Part shown: positions 8,004 to 17,322 of the stretch, one piece after another
Numbering within the stretch: position 1 is the first letter of the stretch
How the letters are laid out: the number at the start of each line of letters is the position of its first letter
NCBI GenBank assembly: GCA_022447625.1
Contig: JAKVAX010000002.1
Coordinates: 124,001 to 188,000, forward strand
Reading direction: 5' to 3'
Source: Flavobacteriales bacterium
GTDB lineage: Bacteria; Bacteroidota; Bacteroidia; Flavobacteriales_D; Sanyastnellaceae
Length of the DNA: 64,000 nucleotides
Notes under the pieces: model-generated
Seen by the model: only the letters and a program-made list of their open reading frames with translations
Database searches by the model: none
What the model was told of the DNA's origin: nothing
Position numbers and translations under genes: made by a program

Positions 8004-11000
8004 TTAGCGATCCAAATTATTAAAATAATCGTTGACTTTCTCTTTGTAGTACGGTTTCAATGAAGGGGGCACTGTTCGTAACAGCTCAATCTCCTTCTCT
8101 TTCTTACGAAGATACTCTTCCATATTGTCTGGCTCACCCTTCAAATTCTGGTCTCCAGTGCGTGATTTACGCTTCTCTTCTTCCCCGCGGGTGCGCTCTG
8201 ATTCCTCTGCTTTTAGCAGTCGAATCAAGATGTCTTGCTGACGTTCGATGGTCTGTTGATCAATCTGCTTGTTGACGATGTCTTCTTCGATCTGCTCCAT
8301 TTCTTTCGCGATCTGCTTAAAACCATTCCCATTACCGCTACCATCTTCATTCAACTTCTGCCCCATCTGTTCCATCATCTGACGGATAGCGGCTTGCTGA
8401 GCAGCCATTTTTGCCAGCTCTTTGCTCATTGGCTTCTTGCCATTTTCGCCCTGGCCATCCTTACCGCTCTTGCCCATCTGCTCCTTCATTTGCTCGAGCT
8501 GCTTCGATAGCTGCTCTTGCATCTTCTTCATCTCTCCTGCAGATGGAGATGGCTTAGGTTGGCCGTTACCACCTGGCTTCTCACAGTTCCCCTGTCCAGG
8601 CTTTTTACAGCTCATCTGATTCTGCATTTGCTGCAGGGCTTCATCGAGAAGTAATGCCAAGTTGTTGAACGACGTCATGACGTATTGCTGGTGCATGGTT
8701 ACCTCAGGAGTGTTGCGCTCACCTACTTCGTCGAGGGCATCGCCCATGTGGCTATTGACCAAGCCAATTTCTCTGTTGACGATAGGAGCTAGTTGCATAA
8801 TGCGCATGCTCAACGCGTAGAGAGAATCCTCCACCATTTTTGCATCGTCTTTCAGCTTGCGTTGTACTTGTCCGTACTGCACATATTTCGGATCGTTCTT
8901 ATCCACTACTCTGAAGTCGCCCATCAAGCCTTCTTGATCGAATGAGAGAGTGATAATATTCTCCAACAGTGCACGCAGCGCATCCATGTCTTCTTCCATT
9001 TGTTCAGACTCACCGCTGTCCATGGCCATCTCCATTTGTTGTGCCATTTGCTCCATCTGTTCACCTGCATTCTGCTGAGAATCAGAGGCTTTGTTCTTTT
9101 TGTTCTTATCAAGCTGCTCTGAACTTTCCTGCATTTCCTGTTCAATGTTCTCCTGCTCCTCTTCTGTGTCAGGCATCGCGTTCGGATTCTCGAGGTCTTG
9201 GTTCATTTCCTCGAGCTTATCCATCTCTTCTTTGAGCTCTTCAAAACGCTCGTTCAATTCGTCTTGCTTCTCCTTAAGTTCCTCGCTGTCAGCTTCTTTG
9301 TCTTTACTTTCTTCAGCAAGCTCTTTCTGATCCTCAGCCAGTTCTTTGAGTTCGTCAATGGTTTCTTCCATCTTCTGTTCGAACTCCAATTGCTTGAACT
9401 GTTCTAGGGCACGATCGAGTTCTATCTCCAAGTCCTCGGCGTCCATATCCATTTGCTCAACCTGCTCTTGAAGCTCCTCTTTGTCGAGTTCTTCCATGAG
9501 CTTTTGGATTTCATCGTAGAGCTCTTGAAGCTCTTCGTTCATCACTTCATTCATCAATTCTTGAAGCTGTTCTTGCTTCTCCTGAATTGACTCATTTTGC
9601 TGGTCGAGCTGGTTCTGGCGCTCGTTCTTTTCTTCGTTCTGGCGTTGAATGTCCTCTACTTGCTCCTTAAGCTGCTTCTGCTTGTCAAGGATCTCTTCGA
9701 GTTTCTGCTTCTCTTGCCACCCCACCTCTTCTTTTTCAAGTAGTTCACGGCGTAGTTCTTCTAGCTCATCTTGAAGCTCTTTGGCGTCGTCAATGCTCTC
9801 TTCAAGCTTGTCTTTAATCTCCTCGTTTTCTTGATCTCGTTCTTCACGCACTTCTTCCGTAGATGGAGCCGCGTATACCCGATTCAGGGTGCGTGTAGAC
9901 TTAGATCCATTCACTCCGTCGTTGTCCCAAACCTCAAAGAAGTACGTGATCTCCTCTCCTGCTTGAAGGTTGAGTTCGCTAAGATCCCAGTAGTGGAAGA
10001 AACCATCAGCCGTTCCTTGTGGGCGTGGGAGATCTATTCGTTCGTATTCATCTAACGCACGATTTTCATCTTCACTCGTGACAAAAGCATAGTTGAAAGT
10101 CAATCGACGGAATCCGTAATCATCTTGCACATCACCTGTGAAGAAGAGTTGCTTGATTGCAACAGAATCACGCTCTTCTTCAACTTGAATCACCGGGTAG
10201 CGATCAGGGGTTACTTGAAGACGGTATTGCATGCTATCACTGACGCCAATCAGCTCGTTTGATGGTGCAATCGTGTAGTTTTGGCTATTCGTTGCAATAT
10301 GGCTAACGCCGAAGGCATCTCCTCCAATTTGGCGAAGCTTCATGCTACTGTCTGCAATAGACAAGAATAGCTCCGTGGTATTTTGTGTGTTGAAGTTCCA
10401 GCTCACTTTTGTTCCGTTAGGAACGCTCAAATCACCGGCGTTACGAAGTGTTTCGTTGCTTAGGCCAGTATAATCTGGGTAATCAAGACTAACGTCGAAA
10501 TTCACCAAGACCGGGCGGGCCAGGACTTCTAACGTGTACGGACCGAACTCAAAGCCATCCGCTACCAACATGAACTCTTGTGTAGCGTCAAGGTTGCGGA
10601 ATTCGTAAGTGAAATCAGTTCGACTATCGTTCGAAAGCTTGAATTTATTTCCGCTCAAATCGATGTATACCTTCTCAGGAACCACCTCTCCTTCAGCTGA
10701 AATCTTAAGGGTAAAGTCTGTCCGCTCAGGAACACTCAATACCTCGTTACCAATGATTAGATCAAATGGCGCCTGTTCTACGATTTCTTCGTCGTAACGG
10801 AGAATGCGGTCAGTAGAATCAGTGATAAGCGAAGGAGCTGCGAATAGGAGAATGATCAACACCGCCAATGGAGGCAGCGCATACTTCAAATATTTACTGT
10901 TTTCACGGAAGTCGATAGCAGACGAGAAAGGAACTGGAGAAAGTTCGTCCATTCGCTGATCAATACTAGCGGCTAACAAGCTGTCAGAACCAGAGACTCC

Positions 11001-11360
11001 ATGCTCTTCTTGAAGCTGTAGTGTATTGAGAAGTTTGTCTTTTACATCTGGGAAGTGAGCGCCAACAATGATGGAAGCGTCCTCGTACGAGATGGTTCTT
11101 CCCATCTTGAACAGCTTCAATAGTGGAATGACCACATAGTATCCAAGTATCGACAAGCTTGTGGTTGCAAGCCCCCAAAACAACATTGTTCGAACGTTGC
11201 TGTTGAATCGTCCAAGGCCTTCAAAAACCGTAACGAACAGGTAAGCACCAACGATGATACCCACACTGTACAGCAAACCGCGAAGAATGCGATTGGTATA
11301 GTATTTCTTGATGAACGCGTCGAGTTTGTTCAGCAAGAGTGAATTATTCTTCTCTGACAT
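8004..11360 (-). CDS. DUF4175-family large coiled-coil membrane protein
   Basis: About 1118 residues. Three membrane segments lie in the first 200 residues (near 30-50, 60-80 and 165-185), followed by beta-rich Ig-like segments to about residue 500. A very long Glu/Gln/Lys-rich coiled coil covers about 510-770, and a Met/Gln/Gly-rich tail follows. This architecture fits DUF4175 proteins, which have no established function. A reading from TTG at 11387 exists, but the ATG at 11360 (MSEKNNSLL) is preferred. The block DUF4175 - HATPase - ybeY - mnmG is consistent with an operon. A structural or envelope role is inferred from the topology alone. Confidence 0.85.
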   Translation of the reverse strand: MSEKNNSLLLNKLDAFIKKYYTNRILRGLLYSVGIIVGAYLFVTVFEGLGRFNSNVRTMLFWGLATTSLSILGYYVVIPLLKLFKMGRTISYEDASIIVGAHFPDVKDKLLNTLQLQEEHGVSGSDSLLAASIDQRMDELSPVPFSSAIDFRENSKYLKYALPPLAVLIILLFAAPSLITDSTDRILRYDEEIVEQAPFDLIIGNEVLSVPERTDFTLKISAEGEVVPEKVYIDLSGNKFKLSNDSRTDFTYEFRNLDATQEFMLVADGFEFGPYTLEVLARPVLVNFDVSLDYPDYTGLSNETLRNAGDLSVPNGTKVSWNFNTQNTTELFLSIADSSMKLRQIGGDAFGVSHIATNSQNYTIAPSNELIGVSDSMQYRLQVTPDRYPVIQVEEERDSVAIKQLFFTGDVQDDYGFRRLTFNYAFVTSEDENRALDEYERIDLPRPQGTADGFFHYWDLSELNLQAGEEITYFFEVWDNDGVNGSKSTRTLNRVYAAPSTEEVREERDQENEEIKDKLEESIDDAKELQDELEELRRELLEKEEVGWQEKQKLEEILDKQKQLKEQVEDIQRQNEEKNERQNQLDQQNESIQEKQEQLQELMNEVMNEELQELYDEIQKLMEELDKEELQEQVEQMDMDAEDLEIELDRALEQFKQLEFEQKMEETIDELKELAEDQKELAEESKDKEADSEELKEKQDELNERFEELKEEMDKLEEMNQDLENPNAMPDTEEEQENIEQEMQESSEQLDKNKKNKASDSQQNAGEQMEQMAQQMEMAMDSGESEQMEEDMDALRALLENIITLSFDQEGLMGDFRVVDKNDPKYVQYGQVQRKLKDDAKMVEDSLYALSMRIMQLAPIVNREIGLVNSHMGDALDEVGERNTPEVTMHQQYVMTSFNNLALLLDEALQQMQNQMSCKKPGQGNCEKPGGNGQPKPSPSAGEMKKMQEQLSKQLEQMKEQMGKSGKDGQGENGKKPMSKELAKMAAQQAAIRQMMEQMGQKLNEDGSGNGNGFKQIAKEMEQIEEDIVNKQIDQQTIERQQDILIRLLKAEESERTRGEEEKRKSRTGDQNLKGEPDNMEEYLRKKEKEIELLRTVPPSLKPYYKEKVNDYFNNLDR

Positions 11361-11413
11361 TTCAGTTTCTCCAAAGCGAGGAAACAATTCCCCATGTTAA
11401 AAATACGGAAACA

Positions 11414-11449
11414 AGGCCCAGTAAGTTCACAGAAATCTCATATGGGCCT
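11414..11449 (-). terminator. Possible terminator hairpin after a T9SS cargo gene
   Basis: A 7-bp stem AGGCCCA/TGGGCCT with a 22-nt loop lies downstream (on the minus strand) of the gene ending at 11464. A T run appears only about 14 bases beyond the stem, so this is a weak terminator candidate. Confidence 0.35.
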
Positions 11450-11463
11450 CCTTTTGCAATTAT

Positions 11464-13212
11464 TTAACGCTGAATCAGCACTCTGGCGGTAAGAACGGAG
11501 CTGTCTTGTGCTAGGCGAATGAGGTAGTGTCCTTCACTCAATTCAGAAACATTGAACACGCTCAGACCTGTTGAGTTGATTTGCTCGTTTCGCACTACAC
11601 GTCCCTGATTGTCAAACACTTGAACCTCCCAAATGCCGGCCGACACTTCTAGATTCAACACGTCATACGCAGGGTTTGGCCAAACCTTGACCTTCGCCAT
11701 GTCGAGATCAATGACGCTCACCGGCACGGTAAATACTTCTGCGGAGACTTCACAGCCGTAAGACGTGGTAATCGTTACTCCATAGTTCCCAGGCACTGCG
11801 TTTTCGAGTACTGGTCCCTCCTGCCCGGTTACTTCGAGGCCGTTAAAGAACCATGTGTAGCTATCGAAACCACCAGCCACGGTAAGGGTTGAATCCCCAT
11901 CGTCAAAGACAATTGAGATTTCAGGACACTGAACGTATTCCTCAGACCACGCTGAACATCCGTAGATGTTTGTGACTTCGCATTGATATATGCCGGGCGA
12001 ACTAAGTACCAACGAATCTTGTGCACCCGTCTGAACGGTATCCCCGAACAATGTCCAAACGAATGTGGCAAACTCTTCATTGTCGTAGTCAAGTGTTGCT
12101 GGATCGTCAATTATTGAGAGTGTAGGGTCAGGTATCGGGAAAACAGTGACCGTTTCCTCGTTAGAGAAAACAGTAGTCACCTCTAAACTGACATTCATAG
12201 AACCTTCATTTCCGCCGCCGCTGAAGGCTTGATCGCCTGTTTGAATTTCAAAAGAAGCTGATCCCAGCGCATCGTCATCAGAGCCGAATAACCCTCCAGA
12301 GTCTTGGTCAAACCAAGCTATGGAATACGGAGGGTTGTTCAAGATCAGCCCAATGTTACTCCAAGTGCCAGTGCCTTGATCTTCAATGACGCTAGAGGTA
12401 TACACCGGGGCGTTGTTTCCGTCGTAAATAATGAAGTAGGGGTCGGGGTTGAAAAGTGCTTCAGAGAGCTCCTCAACATCTCCTCCCCATCCACTGGAAA
12501 GCTGTGACAACACCACAGAATTGAGGGTGTAGTCTTCGATGGTCGTTTCTAAAGTCACGGTGTATTCACCGGCATCGCTGTATGACTGCACGGGAGGTGT
12601 AGCGACATTACCGATGTTCCCATTCCCAAAATCCCAGTCATAAGTCGTGACTCCCGGAGCCCCGTCAATCAAGGCCTCAAACGCTACATCTAGCGAACCA
12701 CAGCCAAAAAGGTCATTGTAAGTGAATGAAGTATTGCCTCCTTCACCAGGCAGCACATTGAGTGGAAGCGCAAAACCTTCTTGCACTTCTTGCTCGAATC
12801 CGAAGGCGGTTACCACCACGGTTACAGAAATGTTAACTAAGTATTCACCCGGAACCAAGGGAGTTCCGCAAATTGTAGCACAGCCATAGTTCTCTCCTTG
12901 GCTAGGAAAATAAGTGTTGTCAGGGCTGTTTGCCTGCCAGTCAATTCCAAATGGAGTCCCCGTTACGCTTGTGATGGTCATTTGGTTGAGCTCGGCTGCT
13001 AATTGAGTGTCTGGATCTACAATCTCTGAAGGTAGATAGAAGGTCAGTACAGTTTCATAATAGCTTCCCGCGGTAGCGTCAGGTAATACCAAAGGACAAA
13101 TCGTTGGGAAAGCGTCTTCTGAAACACACATTTCATCAGGCATACAATCAGGACACTGCGCTTGAGCAAACACTACTAAAACGACGAATAGCAAGGTATA
13201 GAAGAGCTTCAT
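11464..13212 (-). CDS. PKD-domain secreted protein with T9SS type-A sorting domain
   Basis: A 582-residue cell-surface or secreted protein. It begins with a clear signal peptide (MKLFYTLLFVVLVVFAQAQ). A PKD-like domain with YDWDFGNGN lies near residues 165-230, and Ig-like segments with paired cysteines follow at about 370-500. The C-terminal 80 residues are a T9SS type-A domain, recognised by VKVWPNPAYDVLNLEV, the QVFDNQGRVV strand and the GHYLIRL ending. Such domains direct export through the type IX system and are usually removed or used for anchoring at the surface. The biological ligand is unknown. It is divergent from another T9SS cargo gene at 13353, with 140 bases between them. Confidence 0.85.
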   Translation of the reverse strand: MKLFYTLLFVVLVVFAQAQCPDCMPDEMCVSEDAFPTICPLVLPDATAGSYYETVLTFYLPSEIVDPDTQLAAELNQMTITSVTGTPFGIDWQANSPDNTYFPSQGENYGCATICGTPLVPGEYLVNISVTVVVTAFGFEQEVQEGFALPLNVLPGEGGNTSFTYNDLFGCGSLDVAFEALIDGAPGVTTYDWDFGNGNIGNVATPPVQSYSDAGEYTVTLETTIEDYTLNSVVLSQLSSGWGGDVEELSEALFNPDPYFIIYDGNNAPVYTSSVIEDQGTGTWSNIGLILNNPPYSIAWFDQDSGGLFGSDDDALGSASFEIQTGDQAFSGGGNEGSMNVSLEVTTVFSNEETVTVFPIPDPTLSIIDDPATLDYDNEEFATFVWTLFGDTVQTGAQDSLVLSSPGIYQCEVTNIYGCSAWSEEYVQCPEISIVFDDGDSTLTVAGGFDSYTWFFNGLEVTGQEGPVLENAVPGNYGVTITTSYGCEVSAEVFTVPVSVIDLDMAKVKVWPNPAYDVLNLEVSAGIWEVQVFDNQGRVVRNEQINSTGLSVFNVSELSEGHYLIRLAQDSSVLTARVLIQR

Positions 13213-13315
13213 AAGTTGGTTTTGGACACATCAAAGTAGCTAAATTTCCTGAGCTGTGCTTTCTAGAATGTTAGGGATTTAACTCTGACTTAATTCGTAA
13301 ACCGCAGAACCGTAT

Positions 13316-13323
13316 TACCTTCG
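13316..13323 (+). promoter_or_regulatory. Weak candidate -7 promoter box
   Basis: TACCTTCG matches seven of eight positions of TAnnTTTG and lies 29 bases before the ATG of the cargo gene at 13353. A TTCG about 18 bases upstream could serve as a degenerate -33 element. It sits in the divergent 140-base intergenic region. Confidence 0.3.
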
Positions 13324-13352
13324 CAAGTCCAAAAAATTCTAAATACCCTAAT

Positions 13353-16300
13353 ATGCGTTTGTTAATCACACTTTTGGCGATGTTTTCGCTGTCGCTCAAC
13401 GCACAGCAGGAGATCAATCTGAACACCTATATAACGCAAGGCGTTGATGACGCTGTGGTGATCAATGAGGTAGACTCTGATAGTCCTGGTACTGATGTGT
13501 TAGAATTCATTGAACTGTATGGTCCAGCCAGCTTTCCTCTCGATGGATATGTGGTGGTGCTCTATAACGGATCGAGCGATCAGAGCTACGGAAGCTTTGA
13601 CCTTGATGGCATGTCTTTAGACGAAAACGGATTCTTCGTTTTGGGTTCTGCTGCAGTACCGAACGTTGACATGATCATCAACGACAACACGCTTCAGAAT
13701 GGTCCGGATGCGATTGCCCTGTACCAAGCGAATGGCGACGACTTCCCAACGAATACCGCCATTACCTTCGACAATCTGATTGATGCTGTGGTTTATGAAA
13801 CCAACGATTCAGATGACGAGGGATTGCTCGCGTTATTGAATGAAGGTGAAGGTCAGGCGAATGAGTCAGCGAACTCAAACTCGGGTGGTGATGCGGTAGC
13901 CCGAATTCCTGATGGTGGAGCGCCTTTCACTACAAGCACCTACGTAGCTCAGGAGCCGACTCCGGGTTTCACCAATGAATTGCAATGTGATGGAGGAAGC
14001 ATCGGATTCGAAGGAATTGAGGAGTCGACAACAGAAATCTGTGTTGATCAAGAACCTTCTATTCTTGAGTTTAACTTCATGAACACCACGCCTGATGCAG
14101 ATTACTTCTTTGTTTTGGCAGATGAGAATGACAACATCATTTCTATCCTCCCAGGAAACAGCTTTGATTTCCTTGGCCAATCAGAAGGTGTGAGTCACGT
14201 GTGGGGCCTTTCAGCTATGGGAGCTCTTGATGAAGAAACAACAGGAGCAGGCTCACCCGTTGAAGGACTGGACGCAGCCATGTGTGCTGTTCTTTCAACG
14301 AACTTCTTAACGATTAACAAAGTGAACTGCATTCCGCCAAACTGTGATGGAGGAACCATTTTCGTGAACGGCGCAACAGAAGGAGTGGCGATTTGTGTGA
14401 ATGGGTTCGAAACGGTTGTTCAGATCAGTCAGATTACTGACACTGAAGAGCAAGAGTACTTGTATGCACTAACAGATTTCTTCGGAGAGATTATTGAGGT
14501 ATTTGATTTTAACGAGTATGATTTCGGAGGTTTTGATCCAGCGGTCTGCCTTATTTACGGAGTGGCTTACACAGGAATCCTGGATACAGAATCGATTCAA
14601 CCCGGGGAGCCCGTTGGACAGATTTCTTCTGATGACTGTGTTTCGATTTCTGAAAACGCGATTGAGATCAACAAGGTGTTGTGCTCGGAAGATATTGGTT
14701 GTTCGGACCTGTTCTTCTCAGAATACATTGAAGGAAACTCACAGAACAAGGCTCTTGAGATTTACAACCCAACACCCTTTACGATTGATTTGAGTGCGTA
14801 CTCAGTATCAACCTACAATGACGGTTCGATTGTGGCGGTGAACACGTTGAATATGTCAGGAATGCTCGAGCCAGGAGAGGTGTACGTTATTGGAAATTCC
14901 AATGCGAACCCACAGATCACTGCTGAATCAGACATCTTCAATAATGTGACTTTTTTCAACGGAAACGACGCCATCGTGCTTCGCAACAATGGTGTAGAAA
15001 TTGATATCATCGGAATTGTCGGAGAAAATCCGGGAAAAGCGACGCCGTGGGAAGTAGACGGAGGAGCAGGAAGCCTTGGTGAGCACACAATCGTTCGCTA
15101 CCCAACGGTTACAGAAGGACAGACGGATTGGGACATCGCTCAAGATGAATGGCAAGCCTACCCGCAAGACACCTTTGGGTTCTTGGGTGATCACACCGTG
15201 GTTCCTTGTAACTACCCGGAAGTACCAACGCTAGGGTTCAGTACGGCGAACATCAACGTGGTCGAAGGAAATTCAGTGACGGTTACCGTGAATATCGCGT
15301 TCCCAATTGCCGAAACAGATGTTCAGGTGGTTTACGCCGGAGGTTCAGCAACAGAAGAGGTAGACTTCGAAAACGAGATGCCGGTTGATATGACCTTCCC
15401 AGAAGGTGAGTTCGAAAGCATGAGCTTTACTTTCAACACGATTGACGACCTAGAATTGGAAGGTGCTGAAGACATCGTTATTGAACTTCAAGAGGTTAGT
15501 GAAGCAGAGTTTTTGATTTCCTCATTGATTGTAACGATCCTCCCTTCTGACGACATCATTCCAGTGTACGAAATTTCAGGGGTTTCAGGAAATAATGAAA
15601 CATTGTCTGCGGATTCTCTTGGCGTTGTTTGTGAACTTCGAGGCGTCTCACATGGCCTGAACACCAATCCTGACGGTGTTCAATTCACTTTGATCGATGA
15701 TACAGATGGAATCAACGTTTACCACCCTGAAAACAATTTCTTATATGAAGTAGCAGAAGGAGATAGTCTACACATTATTGGAACCATCGATCAATTTAGC
15801 GGGTTAACACAGATTGTTCCTGACACAATTATTCTCATCGAAAGCGGCTTGGATTTATACGAACCGCAACTCGTAGATGAGCTCAATGAAACGACAGAGT
15901 CTAACATGATCCAGCTGAAATGCATGGAGATTGTAGATCCTTCTGAATGGACGAATAGCGAACCAGGATTTAGTGTAACTGTAACAGACGGTAGTGACGA
16001 GTTCGAACTTCGCATTGATGCAGATACAGATATCTTCGGCACTGATGTACCAGAAGGAGTGTTCTCTATCTTCGGCATCGGCGGTCAGTTTGATTCAAGC
16101 GAACCATTTGATGATGGTTACCAGATCTTGCCACGTTACTTGGCAGACCTGAGCACACCAGTATTCGCTTCATTTGACGCTCCAGCAACAGCTGAGGTAG
16201 GAGAGGAGATCTCATTTGCAAACATGAGCGAAGGGGCCGCGAACTATCTGTGGGATTTCGGTGACGACACAACGACCCAAGAAGAGGGGCCGAGCCACAC

Positions 16301-16652
16301 TTATACGGTTCCGGGAACCTACACTATAACTTTGACCGCATTCGATAGTGAAGGTATTTGTCAAGACCAATTCACTTTTGTGATTGAAGTAGGGATTGAT
16401 AGTATAGATGAACTTGACGCGCTTGAATTGATCGCTTACCCGAATCCAACGAACGGACAAATGACGGTGAAAGCGAATACGGGTATTGACGTGATCTGTG
16501 TTTTTGACGCAACAGGACGCGTAGTTGTGCAAGAGGCGGGAGCAGGCAATATGCTTGTGAACCTTGACCTGAGCCAACTAGCCCAAGGAAGCTACACGAT
16601 GGAGGTAAATGCGGTTGAACTCAGATCAGTTATGCACATCATGGTGAAGTAA
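13353..16652 (+). CDS. Lamin-tail / Calx-beta / PKD multidomain protein with T9SS type-A sorting domain
   Basis: A 1099-residue exported protein with signal peptide MRLLITLLAMFSLSLNAQ. The visible order is: a lamin-tail (LTD) domain near 33-165 (VVINEVDSDSPGTDVLEFIE), a middle region with Cys-bearing repeats near 210-440, and a second LTD domain near 448-570 (FFSEYIEGNSQNKALEIYNP). A Calx-beta domain follows near 620-730, an OB-like segment near 735-890, a PKD domain near 940-1015 (YLWDFGDDTT), and a type-A sorting domain (LELIAYPNPTNGQMTV) at the end. LTD domains in bacterial surface proteins often accompany nucleases or adhesins, but no nuclease domain is visible here. An adhesive or matrix role is inferred. 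Confidence 0.85.
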   Translation: MRLLITLLAMFSLSLNAQQEINLNTYITQGVDDAVVINEVDSDSPGTDVLEFIELYGPASFPLDGYVVVLYNGSSDQSYGSFDLDGMSLDENGFFVLGSAAVPNVDMIINDNTLQNGPDAIALYQANGDDFPTNTAITFDNLIDAVVYETNDSDDEGLLALLNEGEGQANESANSNSGGDAVARIPDGGAPFTTSTYVAQEPTPGFTNELQCDGGSIGFEGIEESTTEICVDQEPSILEFNFMNTTPDADYFFVLADENDNIISILPGNSFDFLGQSEGVSHVWGLSAMGALDEETTGAGSPVEGLDAAMCAVLSTNFLTINKVNCIPPNCDGGTIFVNGATEGVAICVNGFETVVQISQITDTEEQEYLYALTDFFGEIIEVFDFNEYDFGGFDPAVCLIYGVAYTGILDTESIQPGEPVGQISSDDCVSISENAIEINKVLCSEDIGCSDLFFSEYIEGNSQNKALEIYNPTPFTIDLSAYSVSTYNDGSIVAVNTLNMSGMLEPGEVYVIGNSNANPQITAESDIFNNVTFFNGNDAIVLRNNGVEIDIIGIVGENPGKATPWEVDGGAGSLGEHTIVRYPTVTEGQTDWDIAQDEWQAYPQDTFGFLGDHTVVPCNYPEVPTLGFSTANINVVEGNSVTVTVNIAFPIAETDVQVVYAGGSATEEVDFENEMPVDMTFPEGEFESMSFTFNTIDDLELEGAEDIVIELQEVSEAEFLISSLIVTILPSDDIIPVYEISGVSGNNETLSADSLGVVCELRGVSHGLNTNPDGVQFTLIDDTDGINVYHPENNFLYEVAEGDSLHIIGTIDQFSGLTQIVPDTIILIESGLDLYEPQLVDELNETTESNMIQLKCMEIVDPSEWTNSEPGFSVTVTDGSDEFELRIDADTDIFGTDVPEGVFSIFGIGGQFDSSEPFDDGYQILPRYLADLSTPVFASFDAPATAEVGEEISFANMSEGAANYLWDFGDDTTTQEEGPSHTYTVPGTYTITLTAFDSEGICQDQFTFVIEVGIDSIDELDALELIAYPNPTNGQMTVKANTGIDVICVFDATGRVVVQEAGAGNMLVNLDLSQLAQGSYTMEVNAVELRSVMHIMVK

Positions 16653-16755
16653 GAAAAGATTGCATTCAATGAATGAAGTCCTGCGCTCGTGGGGCTCTTT
16701 GTTTCTCCTGTTATGGAAGTCTGACAATTAGATTTCATTTAATGAAAATATCGTT

Positions 16756-17322
16756 ATGCTGCGCAGAATACTCGGTTTCTTTCTGAACGGGATCATTTTT
16801 ATTGTTCCCATCGCCATTACGGTGTTCATCATCTATCGACTTTTCATTTTTCTCGATGGACTTTTACCGGTAGAAAAGCAGTTCCCTGGTTCTGGGTTGA
16901 TTATTCTGGTAGCCGTTGTCACCCTGATGGGTTTCTTGGGGTCAACCTTCGTTGCCACTCCGATTCGAAACTGGTTCAATTCCTTGATTGATCGGATTCC
17001 TTTGGTGAAGACCTTGTACTCTTCGATTACGGATTTACTATCGGCTTTTGTGGGCCAGAAGAAACGATTTAACCAACCGGTTTTAGTCAAGCTTTCGAGG
17101 GAAGCCGAACTTGAACGTATTGGCTTTGTTACCGATGACGACCTAATGCTTTTAGATAGCCCAAAAGGGAAGGTGGCCGTATATTTCCCGCATTCCTACA
17201 GCTACACCGGTAATGTGTTTATCATTCCGAAATCCAACATCACACCCATCGACAAGAACTCATCTGAAGTGATGAAATATATTGTGTCTGGCGGTGTTGC
17301 TGAAATTGACGAAGAGCCATGA
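16756..17322 (+). CDS. DUF502 family inner-membrane protein
   Basis: A 188-residue protein with two membrane helices near residues 8-30 and 48-70, followed by a soluble region. The pattern is that of DUF502: GIIFIVPIAITVFIIYRL at the first helix, then a conserved stretch IPLVKTLYSSITDLLSAF and the segment SYTGNVFIIP. The molecular function of the family is not established. Its stop overlaps the start of the following DMT transporter by four bases (ATGA), so the two are likely translated together. Confidence 0.85.
   Translation: MLRRILGFFLNGIIFIVPIAITVFIIYRLFIFLDGLLPVEKQFPGSGLIILVAVVTLMGFLGSTFVATPIRNWFNSLIDRIPLVKTLYSSITDLLSAFVGQKKRFNQPVLVKLSREAELERIGFVTDDDLMLLDSPKGKVAVYFPHSYSYTGNVFIIPKSNITPIDKNSSEVMKYIVSGGVAEIDEEP

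Noticed and set aside
8898-8906. A DnaA-box-like TTATCCACT
   Set aside because: A single nonamer with one mismatch inside the DUF4175 coding region, with no cluster and no AT-rich unwinding region. It does not mark an origin.
9091-9407. Antisense open frames opposite the DUF4175 coiled coil
   Set aside because: They encode Leu/Phe/Ser-rich sequence that merely mirrors the Glu/Gln-rich codons of the sense strand.
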